Counted from the stretch's first letter, positions 1-7,207 are shown. The stretch is 9,652 nucleotides of DNA from Methanobacterium sp. (GCA_015661405.1 JACWMK010000088.1:1-9652), one strand, 5' to 3'. Notes: generated by a model from the letters alone, not told the origin. A program made the numbers and translations.

Positions 1-44
1 TAAGAAAATATTTTAACGCTAAATTAATAGAGCATTTGAACCAT

Positions 45-260
45 TTATTCTTGCGATTTAAGTATTTTTTTTTTATTTCTATTAGAATACCACAATACAA
101 CTATTATAATAATGATCACAGCTGCAAAACCAGCTATACCAAATATAAACCCAAAAACCACAGCTGCAAATACAACCAATAATAAACCTGTAATTATTCT
201 ATTTTCCATTAAAATCAAATCCCCTATAAATTTACATAAATTTTTCCATAATCTTTTCAT
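45..260 (-). CDS. small membrane protein, unknown function
   Basis: Encodes 71 residues. I do not recognise the family. The centre (about residues 20-58) is nearly all hydrophobic, with Gly/Ala-rich then Ile/Val-rich stretches that fit two closely spaced membrane helices joined by a short Phe-Gly turn. A basic tail (NRNKKK) follows and suggests a cytoplasmic C-terminus. The ATG used (258-260) has only a weak AGGT just upstream. An internal ATG at 207-209 (residue 18) lies downstream of an AGGGGAT stretch and would give 54 residues that keep both helices, so the true start is uncertain. It is divergent from the tautomerase gene at 447 across 186 AT-rich bases. Function is unknown; the call rests on a clean hydrophobic pattern and an intact frame. 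Confidence 0.6.
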   Translation of the reverse strand: MKRLWKNLCKFIGDLILMENRIITGLLLVVFAAVVFGFIFGIAGFAAVIIIIIVVLWYSNRNKKKILKSQE

Positions 261-446
261 TATACCTATAAAATAATATATTAATCTATAATTTATTTAA
301 TTATATACATTTTTTTTAAATTAAAAATTATATTAAAAAATAAAAAGTTTAAAAAATAATTGACAGATTCTTTAATTAGTTTTAAAAAAAATATATTAAA
401 AATGTGAATTAATCTATAAAAAAAAATTTTGGGGATGTGAAAATAA

Positions 447-653
447 ATGCCTATGGTACAAGTAAATGTCTGGAAAGGATTTGAACAAGAAAAAATAGAT
501 TATTTAATCAAAAATATTACTAAAGTATTTGTAGAGGTAGATGTACCTGCACAAGCCGTGGAAATTCTAATAAATGAAGTCCCCAAATCCCACTGGGGAG
601 TCGGTGGAGAATCCTGCTCAGTAAAATTCAAGGATATAGGCCCTAAAGAATAA
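447..653 (+). CDS. 4-oxalocrotonate tautomerase family protein
   Basis: Encodes 68 residues, the usual size for a small tautomerase-superfamily subunit (about 60-70). The protein begins Met-Pro, so removal of the initiator methionine exposes the N-terminal proline that acts as catalytic base in this family. The beta-alpha-beta order is visible: MPMVQVNVW strand, a helix to about residue 33, then a VEILINEVP strand followed by the family's HWGVGGE turn (about residues 49-55). Members form oligomers in the cytoplasm and catalyse keto-enol tautomerisation; the physiological substrate in methanogens is generally unknown and cannot be told here. The start follows GGGGATGTGA at 431-440, an imperfect Shine-Dalgarno match. 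It is a single gene ending at a convergent terminator. Part of a second, damaged tautomerase lies at 6973-7128. Confidence 0.88.
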   Translation: MPMVQVNVWKGFEQEKIDYLIKNITKVFVEVDVPAQAVEILINEVPKSHWGVGGESCSVKFKDIGPKE

Positions 654-681
654 TATAATAAATTAAAATTTAAATATATTA

Positions 682-704
682 TTCTAAATATTTTTTTTTT
701 AGAA
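682..704 (+). terminator. hairpin plus T-run terminator
   Basis: The inverted repeat TTCTAAA (682-688) / TTTAGAA (698-704) encloses a run of ten T (691-700). It sits between the convergent stop codons of the tautomerase (653) and the first glycosyltransferase (728). Oligo-T tracts terminate archaeal transcription, so it should act mainly on the plus-strand tautomerase transcript. Confidence 0.5.
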
Positions 705-727
705 ATAAAACTTTATCAAAACTTATC

Positions 728-2434
728 TTATCCATATTCATTATCTGAAGAATTAACTTTTAAAGTATTTTTTTGATAAACAGTAACTGTACTTATATTT
801 TTAATGATATGATAACCAGGGATATTCAATTTAGGTTTACTAAAGGAATCAATATAGTAATCAGCATTATTGCCTATCAAATAATTGGAAAAAGCTAAGG
901 GACTAACATATAAACTGGGTACTCCAATTATCACTTCTTTTTTAAGCCCCCAGGTAAATGCAGGATCATAATCTGAATAAATATTTTCATTCTTATAATT
1001 AGGATCATACTTCTCTAACCAATTACAAGTGCCTTGAATAGTATATCCAGAACCATGAATAAAGGAATGACCTGTATGTACAGCCATAGATGATGAAATA
1101 AAAATTAATCCAACAATAGCATATAAACCCCAAGTTCTTAACTTAACCTGCTTAAAATTATATTTATACTTCTCAATAATAACTGCTAACGCTAATATAA
1201 TGAAATAAGTTAAAGCAGGAATCATAGTAATAAAATAACGATCCACTTTAAGTAGAATAACACTATGGAATATGAAAAACGCTGCAAAAAATGATAAGAA
1301 TAAGAAATCAATATCCAAATTTTTAATATTAATATCATTAAATAATTGATATCCAAAAAATAAATCAAGTAGTATTATGAATTCAGTTACAAGAAATGAG
1401 ACCGTAAAAAAACTGAAAACCCCAATTGTAGATAGGAAAATTATCATTATTAAAGAATAATAAATATTTTTTTTATTAGAATCATTAATGCCCCTTATTT
1501 TCCATTTTAATAAAATTTGATAACAGTATATTCCTAAACCTAATATGAGTATTACAACTGTAATATAGGATAAAATTGATGTATAACCAGTAGAAGGGTT
1601 TAATATTTGACCATAATAACCTGTAATGGGACCTATACTAATGTAATTTAATATATGCGTTAAATAATACCATCGATCCGGATTAAAACCTAAATCATTT
1701 ACAGCTCCACTTGAGCCTAATATACTAGATGTTAATAAGTTAATTAAAGAATTTAAAGTCCCTAATTTCATATAAAAATATATTAAAAACGGAATTACAA
1801 GAAGTAAACCAGCTAAAAAACCGGCTACAATTTTTTTAAAGTTTCCAATAAAATCTTTATTGATTAGTAAATATAAGAATATAGGGAAAATCAGAATTAC
1901 TTCCGTGTATCTAACAAGAAAAGCAATACTTAACATGGGGAAAACAAGATATAAATATTTATTATTCTCCCGTATACCCTTAATTAGTAAGTATACTACC
2001 CATATTGAAAAGGATACTCCGGGAACATCTATTCCACCAGAAACAGCCCAGGAATATATTAAAGGAAAGGATAGGAAAATTAAACAACCAACAGTACTTT
2101 GAATTTCATTGAAACGCATGCGGAATAATAAGTAAAGACCCATTACTCCAAAAATGAATACAATTCCATCTAATATGAAAAGAGTGTGAACTGAAATAAA
2201 ACCTAATCTAAAAAACAGGGAAGTTAAAAAAGGCATTAATGGAGATAAAAAAATTACACTAAGATTCCCCACAGGTATTCCCGCATAGATCGAGGCGTTA
2301 TTTAAATATACATATACATCGTAATAGGGAACACCCACATACACTTGATCAATAATCAAATATATTGTTACGATTAATACGATTATTAATATCTTGAAAA
2401 AAGTACTCTTATAAATTTCATTTATATTAATCAA
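728..2434 (-). CDS. GT-C type membrane glycosyltransferase, paralogue 1
   Basis: Encodes 568 residues with roughly ten to twelve hydrophobic helices up to about residue 450, then a soluble C-terminal domain of about 115 residues. This layout is typical of the GT39/ArnT/PMT-like GT-C glycosyltransferases, which use polyprenyl-phosphate sugars at the outer face of the membrane. After the first helix comes the loop motif PYYDVYVYLNNA; D39 matches the acidic residue expected to be catalytic. GGIDVPG (about 133-139) and DRYFITMIP (398-406) also fit the family. The start is TTG at 2432-2434, supported by TTGGTGACTT just upstream; no other start lies near. It aligns to the next gene along its whole length with no net internal gap. 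Likely roles are S-layer or other surface glycan decoration, but acceptor and sugar cannot be read from sequence. The family call is good; substrate unknown. Confidence 0.85.
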   Translation of the reverse strand: MININEIYKSTFFKILIIVLIVTIYLIIDQVYVGVPYYDVYVYLNNASIYAGIPVGNLSVIFLSPLMPFLTSLFFRLGFISVHTLFILDGIVFIFGVMGLYLLFRMRFNEIQSTVGCLIFLSFPLIYSWAVSGGIDVPGVSFSIWVVYLLIKGIRENNKYLYLVFPMLSIAFLVRYTEVILIFPIFLYLLINKDFIGNFKKIVAGFLAGLLLVIPFLIYFYMKLGTLNSLINLLTSSILGSSGAVNDLGFNPDRWYYLTHILNYISIGPITGYYGQILNPSTGYTSILSYITVVILILGLGIYCYQILLKWKIRGINDSNKKNIYYSLIMIIFLSTIGVFSFFTVSFLVTEFIILLDLFFGYQLFNDINIKNLDIDFLFLSFFAAFFIFHSVILLKVDRYFITMIPALTYFIILALAVIIEKYKYNFKQVKLRTWGLYAIVGLIFISSSMAVHTGHSFIHGSGYTIQGTCNWLEKYDPNYKNENIYSDYDPAFTWGLKKEVIIGVPSLYVSPLAFSNYLIGNNADYYIDSFSKPKLNIPGYHIIKNISTVTVYQKNTLKVNSSDNEYG

Positions 2435-2491
2435 TTTTAAGTCACCAAATCAAATATAAAAAAAGATTAGAATTAAAAAATAATTCTTAAT

Positions 2492-2521
2492 TATATAAAT
2501 TATAAAATTAAAGTATTTAAA
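2492..2521 (-). promoter_or_regulatory. putative promoter of glycosyltransferase 1
   Basis: On the minus strand TTTAAATA (2514-2521) and TATAATTTATATA (2492-2504) lie upstream of the TTG start. The 13-base second element recurs exactly upstream of paralogue 2 at nearly the same distance (58 versus 59 bases), so it was duplicated and kept. Either element could be the TATA box. The transcription start is not determined. Confidence 0.4.
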
Positions 2522-2665
2522 ACCTTTTAAAAAATAAAATGGACCATAAACTTAATTTTAAGTTTTAAAATCCCAAATAAGCTTATAACAATAATAATTC
2601 CCTTTAAAAATTTAATAAATCTAATTTTTTTCTACTTATAATTTCAGTTAATTACAATTATCTAT

Positions 2666-4381
2666 TTAATTTGAAATATTAACTTTTAAAGTATTTCTTT
2701 GATAAATACTAGTTGTACTAATATTTTTAATGATATGATAACCAGGTATATTCAATTTAGGTTCACTAAATGCATCAATATAGTAATCAGCATTATTGCC
2801 TATTAAATAATTAGAAAATGATTGTGTACTAATATATAAACTGGGCACTCCAATTATCACTTCTTTTTTAAGACCCCAGGTATATGCAGGATCATCATTT
2901 GAATAAATATTTTCATTCTTATAATTAGGATCATACTTCTCTAACCAATTACTAGTGCCTTGAATCGTATAACCAGAACCATGAACAAATGCATTATCAC
3001 TATGAACACCCAAATTGAATGAAATAAAAATCAATCCAACAATAACATAAAAACCCCAAGATCTTAAAGATACCTGCTTAAATTTAAACTTATACTTCTC
3101 AATAATCACACTAAAAGCTAAAATAATGAAATAAGCTAATGCAGGAATCATAGTAATAAAATAACGATCCGTTTTAAGTGAAATAACACTATGGAATATG
3201 AAAAAAGCTGCAAACCAGGAAAGAAGTAAAAAATCAATATCTAAATTCTTAAAGTTAATTTTCTTTAATAAGGTATATCCAAAAAATAATGCTAATAGAA
3301 TTATGAATTCAGTTACTATAAAGGAATTAATAAAAAAACTGAAGACTCCCACTGCTAATAGGAAAATAACCATTATTAGACTATAATAATTTTTATTCTT
3401 ATTGGAATCATTAATACCCTGTTTATTCCATTTCAATAAAATTTGATATAAGTATATTCCCAAACCTAATACCAGTACTCCAACAGTAATATAGGATAAA
3501 ATCGATGGAAATCCATTAGAAGGGTTTAATATTATACCATAATTCCGGGTAATGGGATCTACACTGATGTAATTTAATAAGTGCGTTAAATAGTATAATC
3601 TATCCGGATTATAACCTTGATCAATTAAAGCTCCTCCAGAGCCCGTTATATTAGAAGTTAATATATTTATTAAAGAATTTAAATTCCCCAATTTCACATA
3701 AAAATATGTTAAAAAAGGAATTATAAGAATTAAACTAGCTAAAAACCCAATTCCAATTTTTTTAATGTTATTAAGGAAATTCTCATTAATTAATAAATAT
3801 AAGAATATGGGGAAAATCAGAATTATTGAAGTGTATCTAACAAGAAAAGCAACACTTAACAGTGGAAAAACTAGATATAAAGATTTAGAATTCTCACGTA
3901 CACCCCTAACTAGTAAATATATAACCCATATTGAAAAGGATACTCCGGGAACATCTATTCCACCAGAAACAGCCCAGGAATATATTAAAGGAAAGGAAAG
4001 GAAAATTAAACAACCAACAGCACTTTGAATTTCGTTAAATCGTTCACGGAATAATAAGTAAAGACCAATTACTCCAAATACTAATACAATTCCATCTAAT
4101 ACGAAAATAGTGTGAACTGAAATAAAACCTATCCTGAAAAATAATGAAGTTAAAAAAGGCATTAAAGGAGATAAATAAATTACACTAAGGTTCCCCACAG
4201 GATTTCCAGCGAATATAAGGGCATTATTTAAGTATACATAAACATCGTAATAGGGAACACCAAAGAATACTTGATCAATAATCAAATATATTGTTATTAT
4301 TAATGTAATTAATATTAACTTAAAGAAAGTATTCTTATAAAGATCCTGGAATCTACTATAAATTTCATTTACATCCACCAA
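2666..4381 (-). CDS. GT-C type membrane glycosyltransferase, paralogue 2
   Basis: Encodes 571 residues with the same build as the gene at 728-2434: N-terminal helix, acidic loop motif PYYDVYVYLNNA (D46), many membrane helices, DRYFITMIP near residue 405, and a soluble C-terminal domain with conserved NWLEKYDPNY and WGLKKEVIIGVPSLY. It differs by seven extra residues at the N-terminus and four fewer at the C-terminus. By eye about three quarters of residues match. Start is TTG (4379-4381), or GTG in the next codon; TTTGGTGAG stands just upstream. The 231-base gap and its own promoter-like elements suggest separate transcription from paralogue 1, though read-through is possible. Differences cluster in the first outer loop and in loops around residues 240-290, where donor or acceptor preference might have diverged. 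Substrate unknown. Confidence 0.85.
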   Translation of the reverse strand: MVDVNEIYSRFQDLYKNTFFKLILITLIITIYLIIDQVFFGVPYYDVYVYLNNALIFAGNPVGNLSVIYLSPLMPFLTSLFFRIGFISVHTIFVLDGIVLVFGVIGLYLLFRERFNEIQSAVGCLIFLSFPLIYSWAVSGGIDVPGVSFSIWVIYLLVRGVRENSKSLYLVFPLLSVAFLVRYTSIILIFPIFLYLLINENFLNNIKKIGIGFLASLILIIPFLTYFYVKLGNLNSLINILTSNITGSGGALIDQGYNPDRLYYLTHLLNYISVDPITRNYGIILNPSNGFPSILSYITVGVLVLGLGIYLYQILLKWNKQGINDSNKNKNYYSLIMVIFLLAVGVFSFFINSFIVTEFIILLALFFGYTLLKKINFKNLDIDFLLLSWFAAFFIFHSVISLKTDRYFITMIPALAYFIILAFSVIIEKYKFKFKQVSLRSWGFYVIVGLIFISFNLGVHSDNAFVHGSGYTIQGTSNWLEKYDPNYKNENIYSNDDPAYTWGLKKEVIIGVPSLYISTQSFSNYLIGNNADYYIDAFSEPKLNIPGYHIIKNISTTSIYQRNTLKVNISN

Positions 4382-4694
4382 TATAACTCACCAAACACAA
4401 ATATAAAAAAAAGAGGATTAACCAATTAATTAAATCCTATATATAAATTATAGTTAATCAAATATTTATACTCTTTTAATAAAATAACATCCCATACTAT
4501 AAATTATAAGACATATAATCCCTAAACTTATTTAAAAGATATATAACTTTTTATATGATTAAAATAAAGTCATTTAACTATTTAACTCTTCTTAGATGAT
4601 TTAAACATAGATTTTTTAGTAAACTTTTAATAGAATTTAGCGAGAATATTAATATAAATTAAATAAATTAACTGTGAAGAGGGAAGAATTTAGA
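4382..4694. other. intergenic region between divergent genes
   Basis: These 313 bases separate the minus-strand glycosyltransferase 2 from the plus-strand small genes. The left part holds the promoter-like block described at 4440-4470. On the right, TTAATATAAATTAAAT (near 4648-4663) could serve the plus-strand gene. No open frame with a ribosome site was seen; the rest is plain AT-rich sequence. Confidence 0.5.
4440..4470 (-). promoter_or_regulatory. putative promoter of glycosyltransferase 2
   Basis: On the minus strand TATAAATA (4463-4470), preceded by AAAAGAG that could act as a purine-rich BRE, and the shared TATAATTTATATA (4440-4452) stand upstream of the start. The first would give a leader near 55-60 bases, the second a shorter one. 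Position and sequence match the region upstream of paralogue 1. Confidence 0.42.
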
Positions 4695-4880
4695 ATGAAA
4701 TTATCAAACTTAATTAAAAAATTAAATAATGTTAAGGTTAAACAAGGTGACTTAGAAGTAGAGATATTTGATCCGGATTACGGTAATTCCAAAATTTATA
4801 GAATACTATTAGATGATAATAAATTAGTTTTAACGAGTTATTTTCATGGAAAAGGGAAAATTTTATGGGAAGACGATTAA
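4695..4880 (+). CDS. small hypothetical protein
   Basis: Encodes 61 residues from ATG 4695. A GTG at 4674 would add seven residues, but the sequence between (AGAGGGAAG at 4678-4686) looks like the ribosome binding site of the ATG, so I prefer the shorter form. The protein opens with an amphipathic helix (LSNLIKKLNNVKVKQGDLEVEI) then DPDYG and alternating strands ending in an acidic WEDD tail. This outline resembles small hypothetical proteins common in phages and archaea that begin with a Leu-Ile-rich helix followed by a 'D-L-x-V' strand, but no function is known for them. Its end is 52 bases before the next start, so the two are probably one transcript. Function unknown. Confidence 0.6.
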   Translation: MKLSNLIKKLNNVKVKQGDLEVEIFDPDYGNSKIYRILLDDNKLVLTSYFHGKGKILWEDD

Positions 4881-4932
4881 TAAAAAGAGAATATTCAGAT
4901 TAAAAAAGGATAAAAAAGAGGTTGATTGGGGT

Positions 4933-5142
4933 ATGCAATATGATTACCCGACGCAAGAATCGATTAAATTAATTTTTAAGGATTATGATGAATTAAGAGA
5001 TACTGTTAATAAAATAATGAGAGAAGGAACTGATTTTAAATTTAAATCCAGCAATTTTGAAGTGAAAGAATATTATGTTATTTTAGATTGGGAAGACTTC
5101 TTAAAACTTCAAGATATAATCGGGTTTACTTTAGAAGATTAA
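4933..5142 (+). CDS. small acidic hypothetical protein
   Basis: Encodes 69 residues from ATG 4933. The frame extends upstream to an ATG at 4846 inside the preceding gene, but that ATG has no ribosome site. AGAGGTTGATT at 4917-4927 sits seven bases before the internal ATG and closely matches the archaeal anti-Shine-Dalgarno target, and the extra 29 residues are a lysine-rich, low-complexity stretch. The protein starts MQYDYPTQESIKLIF, then a charged helix (about residues 16-30), and ends with a strand and DWEDFLKLQDIIGF. It is rich in Asp/Glu and has no membrane segment. I do not recognise the family. It probably shares a transcript with the 61-residue gene before it. Confidence 0.6.
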   Translation: MQYDYPTQESIKLIFKDYDELRDTVNKIMREGTDFKFKSSNFEVKEYYVILDWEDFLKLQDIIGFTLED

Positions 5143-5250
5143 AAAAAACAGGTTTTTAACTATGTAATCTTTATTTCCATTTGGAAGCATCTTAATAATT
5201 TCTAATGCACTGACTTCGTTATTTTCATTTATATCCAAGATGATTATTAT
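5134..5250 (-). pseudogene. possible relic, DUF2283-like C-terminal piece
   Basis: A 39-codon minus-strand frame without an ATG start reads as plausible protein: ILDINENNEVSALEII followed by KMLPNGNKDYIVKNL. The pattern 'DINENxEVxxLEII' resembles the end of DUF2283-type proteins, whose usual form is 'D-x-D-x-x-G-E-I-V-G-I-E-I-L'. No N-terminal part is visible upstream (a stop lies at 5251-5253), and the frame runs into the end of the plus-strand gene. It may be the residue of a deleted gene or coincidence. Confidence 0.25.
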
Positions 5251-5371
5251 TTAATAATTTCTTGTACCAGATTCTGTTAATTTAAGTATGATAATATGAA
5301 AATATGATTATCAATAATAACAGATTATTTAAAATTCATTTTGAATTATATATAAAAAAACTGTGATTTTT

Positions 5372-6298
5372 ATGAATGAAATGTATGAAAAACCCGGTAA
5401 AATAGTGTCTAAAGTTAGAGGAATGGCTGTCAATAAAGTAGAAGAAAACATGAAAGTATTAGATCTGGTGGAATTCGTGGAAGAAGAGATAAAAAAACTA
5501 GGAGGCGAGCCAGCGTTTCCTTGCAACATTTCAATTAACGAAATCACTGCACATTATACATCCCCACATAATGATCAATCTATCCTCAGGATGGGTGATC
5601 TAGTTAAGATTGACTTAGGAGCTCACATCGATGGATATATTGCTGATTCTGCAGTAACTGTTCTGGTTGGAGGAGATGGAGCAGAATCATCTATGTTTCA
5701 CTCCAATTTAGATGTTGACTTACAATTAAAGATGATTGAAACTGCACAAGAAGCTCTTGAAAATGCGATAAGCGTCATAAAGAGTGGTGTTGAGTTGGGA
5801 AAAATTGGTAAAGTAGTAGAAGATACTGTTACTGCTAAAAATTTGAGTCCTATCTCAAATCTCTCGGGTCATAGTATAGATCGATGGATTCTGCATTCTG
5901 GACTTTCTATACCCAATGTGAAGGGTGAGAATAAACATAGAATAATGGAAGGTGATGTGTTGGCTATTGAACCTTTTGTTACTAATGGTGTGGGAAGGGT
6001 AACTGATATGAAAGAAGCTTACATCTTCCGATTTCTGAGGGATCGACCTCTGAGGATGGTTCAAGCTAGGAAGTTACTTGACTTTATTGAACAGAATTTT
6101 AAGAATTTAAATTTCGCTGAAAGATGGGTTCAAAATAGGTTTAATGGACGGCAATTCAACTTAGCTATGAAACAACTTATATCCTCCCGTGCCTTGTACC
6201 CTTTCCATTTACTTAAGGAGAAAAGTGATGCACGAGTAGCCCAAGCAGAACATACAGTAATCGTAGAATCAGAAGGCTGTCAGATTATAACTGAATAA
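5372..6298 (+). CDS. map: methionine aminopeptidase, type II (archaeal)
   Basis: Encodes 308 residues, the usual length of archaeal type II enzymes (about 295-310). It removes the initiator methionine from nascent proteins in the cytoplasm using a two-metal centre. All five metal ligands can be placed by spacing to the Pyrococcus enzyme: D81 (KIDLGAH), D92 (IADSAV), H167 (LSGHSID), E200 (AIEPF) and E293 (AQAEHTV). The substrate-pocket H61 in AHYTSP is also present. Further signatures are PAFPCNISIN near residue 48, NGVGRV at 205-210, and a type II-specific insert of about 60 residues (RFLRDRPLRM... to PFHLL). I chose ATG 5372; GTG 5363 lies just upstream and its GTGAT more likely acts as a weak ribosome site, and ATG 5381 is also possible. 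It is a single gene with no operon partner in sight and shows no sign of decay. Confidence 0.95.
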   Translation: MNEMYEKPGKIVSKVRGMAVNKVEENMKVLDLVEFVEEEIKKLGGEPAFPCNISINEITAHYTSPHNDQSILRMGDLVKIDLGAHIDGYIADSAVTVLVGGDGAESSMFHSNLDVDLQLKMIETAQEALENAISVIKSGVELGKIGKVVEDTVTAKNLSPISNLSGHSIDRWILHSGLSIPNVKGENKHRIMEGDVLAIEPFVTNGVGRVTDMKEAYIFRFLRDRPLRMVQARKLLDFIEQNFKNLNFAERWVQNRFNGRQFNLAMKQLISSRALYPFHLLKEKSDARVAQAEHTVIVESEGCQIITE

Positions 6299-6318
6299 AA
6301 AAAATAATGCTTTTTTAG

Positions 6319-6390
6319 AATGAAACTAAAGTCAGAATTAGGTTAGAAGAATCGGTGGGATTAACCCGATTTGACGATTTAAAAGAATAA
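6319..6390 (+). pseudogene. possible short C-terminal relic
   Basis: Between stops at 6316-6318 and 6388-6390 a 23-codon frame reads ETKVRIRLEESVGLTRFDDL, which has ordinary protein composition but no start codon. It could be the end of a deleted gene or chance. An inverted repeat AATCGG/CCGATT (6350-6355 and 6366-6371) lies inside it. Confidence 0.2.
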
Positions 6391-6453
6391 ACAGAGCTTA
6401 AATTGAAAATAAGAAACTTATTTAATTATAATTTTTAACATTATCCTATATAA

Positions 6454-6864
6454 CTTAACAGAATTAATGAAATACGTGTTTGCTATGTAGCAACAGTAGA
6501 TGGAGATCAGCCAAGAGTAAGGGCTCTTGGTTTTTGGTTCGCTGATGAAACCGGATTTTATTTCCTAATTAGAGCTATGATAGACATATATGGCCAGCTT
6601 CAAGCTAATCGAAAAGTTGAAGCATGTTTCTGGCAACCAGGCGAAGCATCAGGAACTATGATGAGAGTAGCAGGTGAAGTTGAGTTCGTAAACGACTTAA
6701 ACCTCAAAAAGAAAGCTATAGAAGATAGACCAAATCTTAAAGAACAGGGCATGACTTTTGACGATCCTAGGCTAATAATTTTCCGTATAGCTAAGGGTGA
6801 AGCCTATTTCTGGACAATGAAAACTAATTTCGAACCTAAGAAATTTATTAAATTTGGAGAATAA
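6454..6864 (+). pseudogene. pyridoxamine 5'-phosphate oxidase-like protein, start lost
   Basis: The open frame runs 136 codons from just after a stop (6451-6453). It reads as a pyridoxamine-phosphate-oxidase-fold (split beta-barrel, FMN-type) protein: VCYVATVDGDQPRVRALGF, then FYF, DIYGQLQANRKVEACFW, GTMMRVAGEVEFV and a C-terminal YFWTMKTNFEPKKFIKFG. Such small proteins of about 130-140 residues bind flavin or F420 in many archaea. No ATG, GTG or TTG occurs in frame before ATG 6577, which is one third into the fold and would lose the first strands. The nearest ATG (6467) is out of frame and stops after seven codons. No ribosome site is visible. So the first few residues appear lost or shifted while the rest is well kept. 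A rare ATT start (6463) cannot be excluded but lacks support. Confidence 0.75.
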
Positions 6865-6875
6865 ATTTTTCAACC

Positions 6876-6980
6876 CTAAGATATTTTTTTATCTTCTACA
6901 ATCTTATAACCTAATGTTTCCAATACAGTGTATCCTTCATCCACGGCTTTAACCATTTGATCAGTCAAATTTTTATCTAT
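6876..6980 (-). pseudogene. orphan C-terminal gene fragment
   Basis: A 34-codon minus-strand frame between stops reads NLTDQMVKAVDEGYTVLETL, then GYKIVED and a short lysine tail. It has a clear helix-like pattern ending in a strand, as in the C-terminal part of a larger enzyme. The 'EGYxVLxxLGYxI' phrase faintly recalls ketopantoate-reductase-like proteins, but I cannot assign it. It lies directly behind the tautomerase fragment and in another frame, which suggests that a deletion joined two unrelated genes. Confidence 0.45.
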
Positions 6981-7128
6981 TTACGTAAATTGGCATCTGT
7001 TTTACAAATACGTAGATAGAATCTTCTGGTATTCCTATAATCTCAGCAGATACTTCTGTTAATTTTTTCATTAATTTTATTCTCATATCCTCAGGCATTT
7101 CCCCGGCTTCAACCATTATTAAAGGCAT
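6973..7128 (-). pseudogene. 4-oxalocrotonate tautomerase-like, C-terminally truncated
   Basis: Encodes 51 residues from ATG 7126-7128, preceded by GGAGATGA (7133-7140), a good ribosome site. It begins Met-Pro-Leu-Ile, so the catalytic N-terminal proline is present. A helix (EDMRIKLMKKLTEVSAEIIG) and the second strand (SIYVFVKQMP) follow as expected for the family. The stop comes just where the 'N-W/I-G-x-G-G' turn and final hairpin should be, so about ten residues are missing compared with the tautomerase at 447. Sequence after the stop belongs to a different gene. A functional 51-residue form is possible, but loss of the hairpin would disturb the oligomer. I read it as a truncated pseudogene whose front half is still intact. 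Confidence 0.65.
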
Positions 7129-7132
7129 ATTT

Positions 7133-7207
7133 TCATCTCCATAATTCTTTTATTGATATTCTCATGATAAATTGATTTTCTATTTATTTAATTTCTCTTT
7201 CAATCAT
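7133..7207 (-). pseudogene. vestigial gene start with strong ribosome site
   Basis: ATG 7205-7207 follows TTGGAGG (7214-7220) by six bases, one of the best ribosome sites in the window, yet the frame stops after seven codons (MIEREIK). Reading past that TAA the same frame continues as IENQFIMRISIKELWR and ends at a TGA (7133-7135) that overlaps the ribosome site of the tautomerase, as is usual for operon neighbours. It is probably what is left of an upstream operon gene after an internal deletion plus a nonsense change. A short leader peptide is the alternative. Confidence 0.4.

Larger units (their letters stand above)
728..4452. repeat. tandem duplication of gene plus upstream region
   Basis: Two direct copies, about 728-2504 and 2666-4452, each contain one glycosyltransferase gene and its upstream TATATAAATTATA block (plus strand at 2492-2504 and 4440-4452). 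Coding parts match over their full length. The spacer downstream of paralogue 2 is not obviously shared. Long identical DNA stretches remain, for example 1998-2094 against 3924-4020. Confidence 0.75.

Noticed and set aside
1860..4028. Plus-strand frames at 1860-2102, 3198-3386 and 3765-4028
   Set aside because: They are antisense to the two glycosyltransferase genes and similar to each other only because the genes are duplicated; no ribosome sites.
5329..5547. Minus-strand 72-codon frame over the map start
   Set aside because: Antisense to a strongly supported gene and low-complexity (Ser/Thr-rich).
5855..6064. Minus-strand 69-codon frame inside map
   Set aside because: Shadow of the aminopeptidase reading frame.
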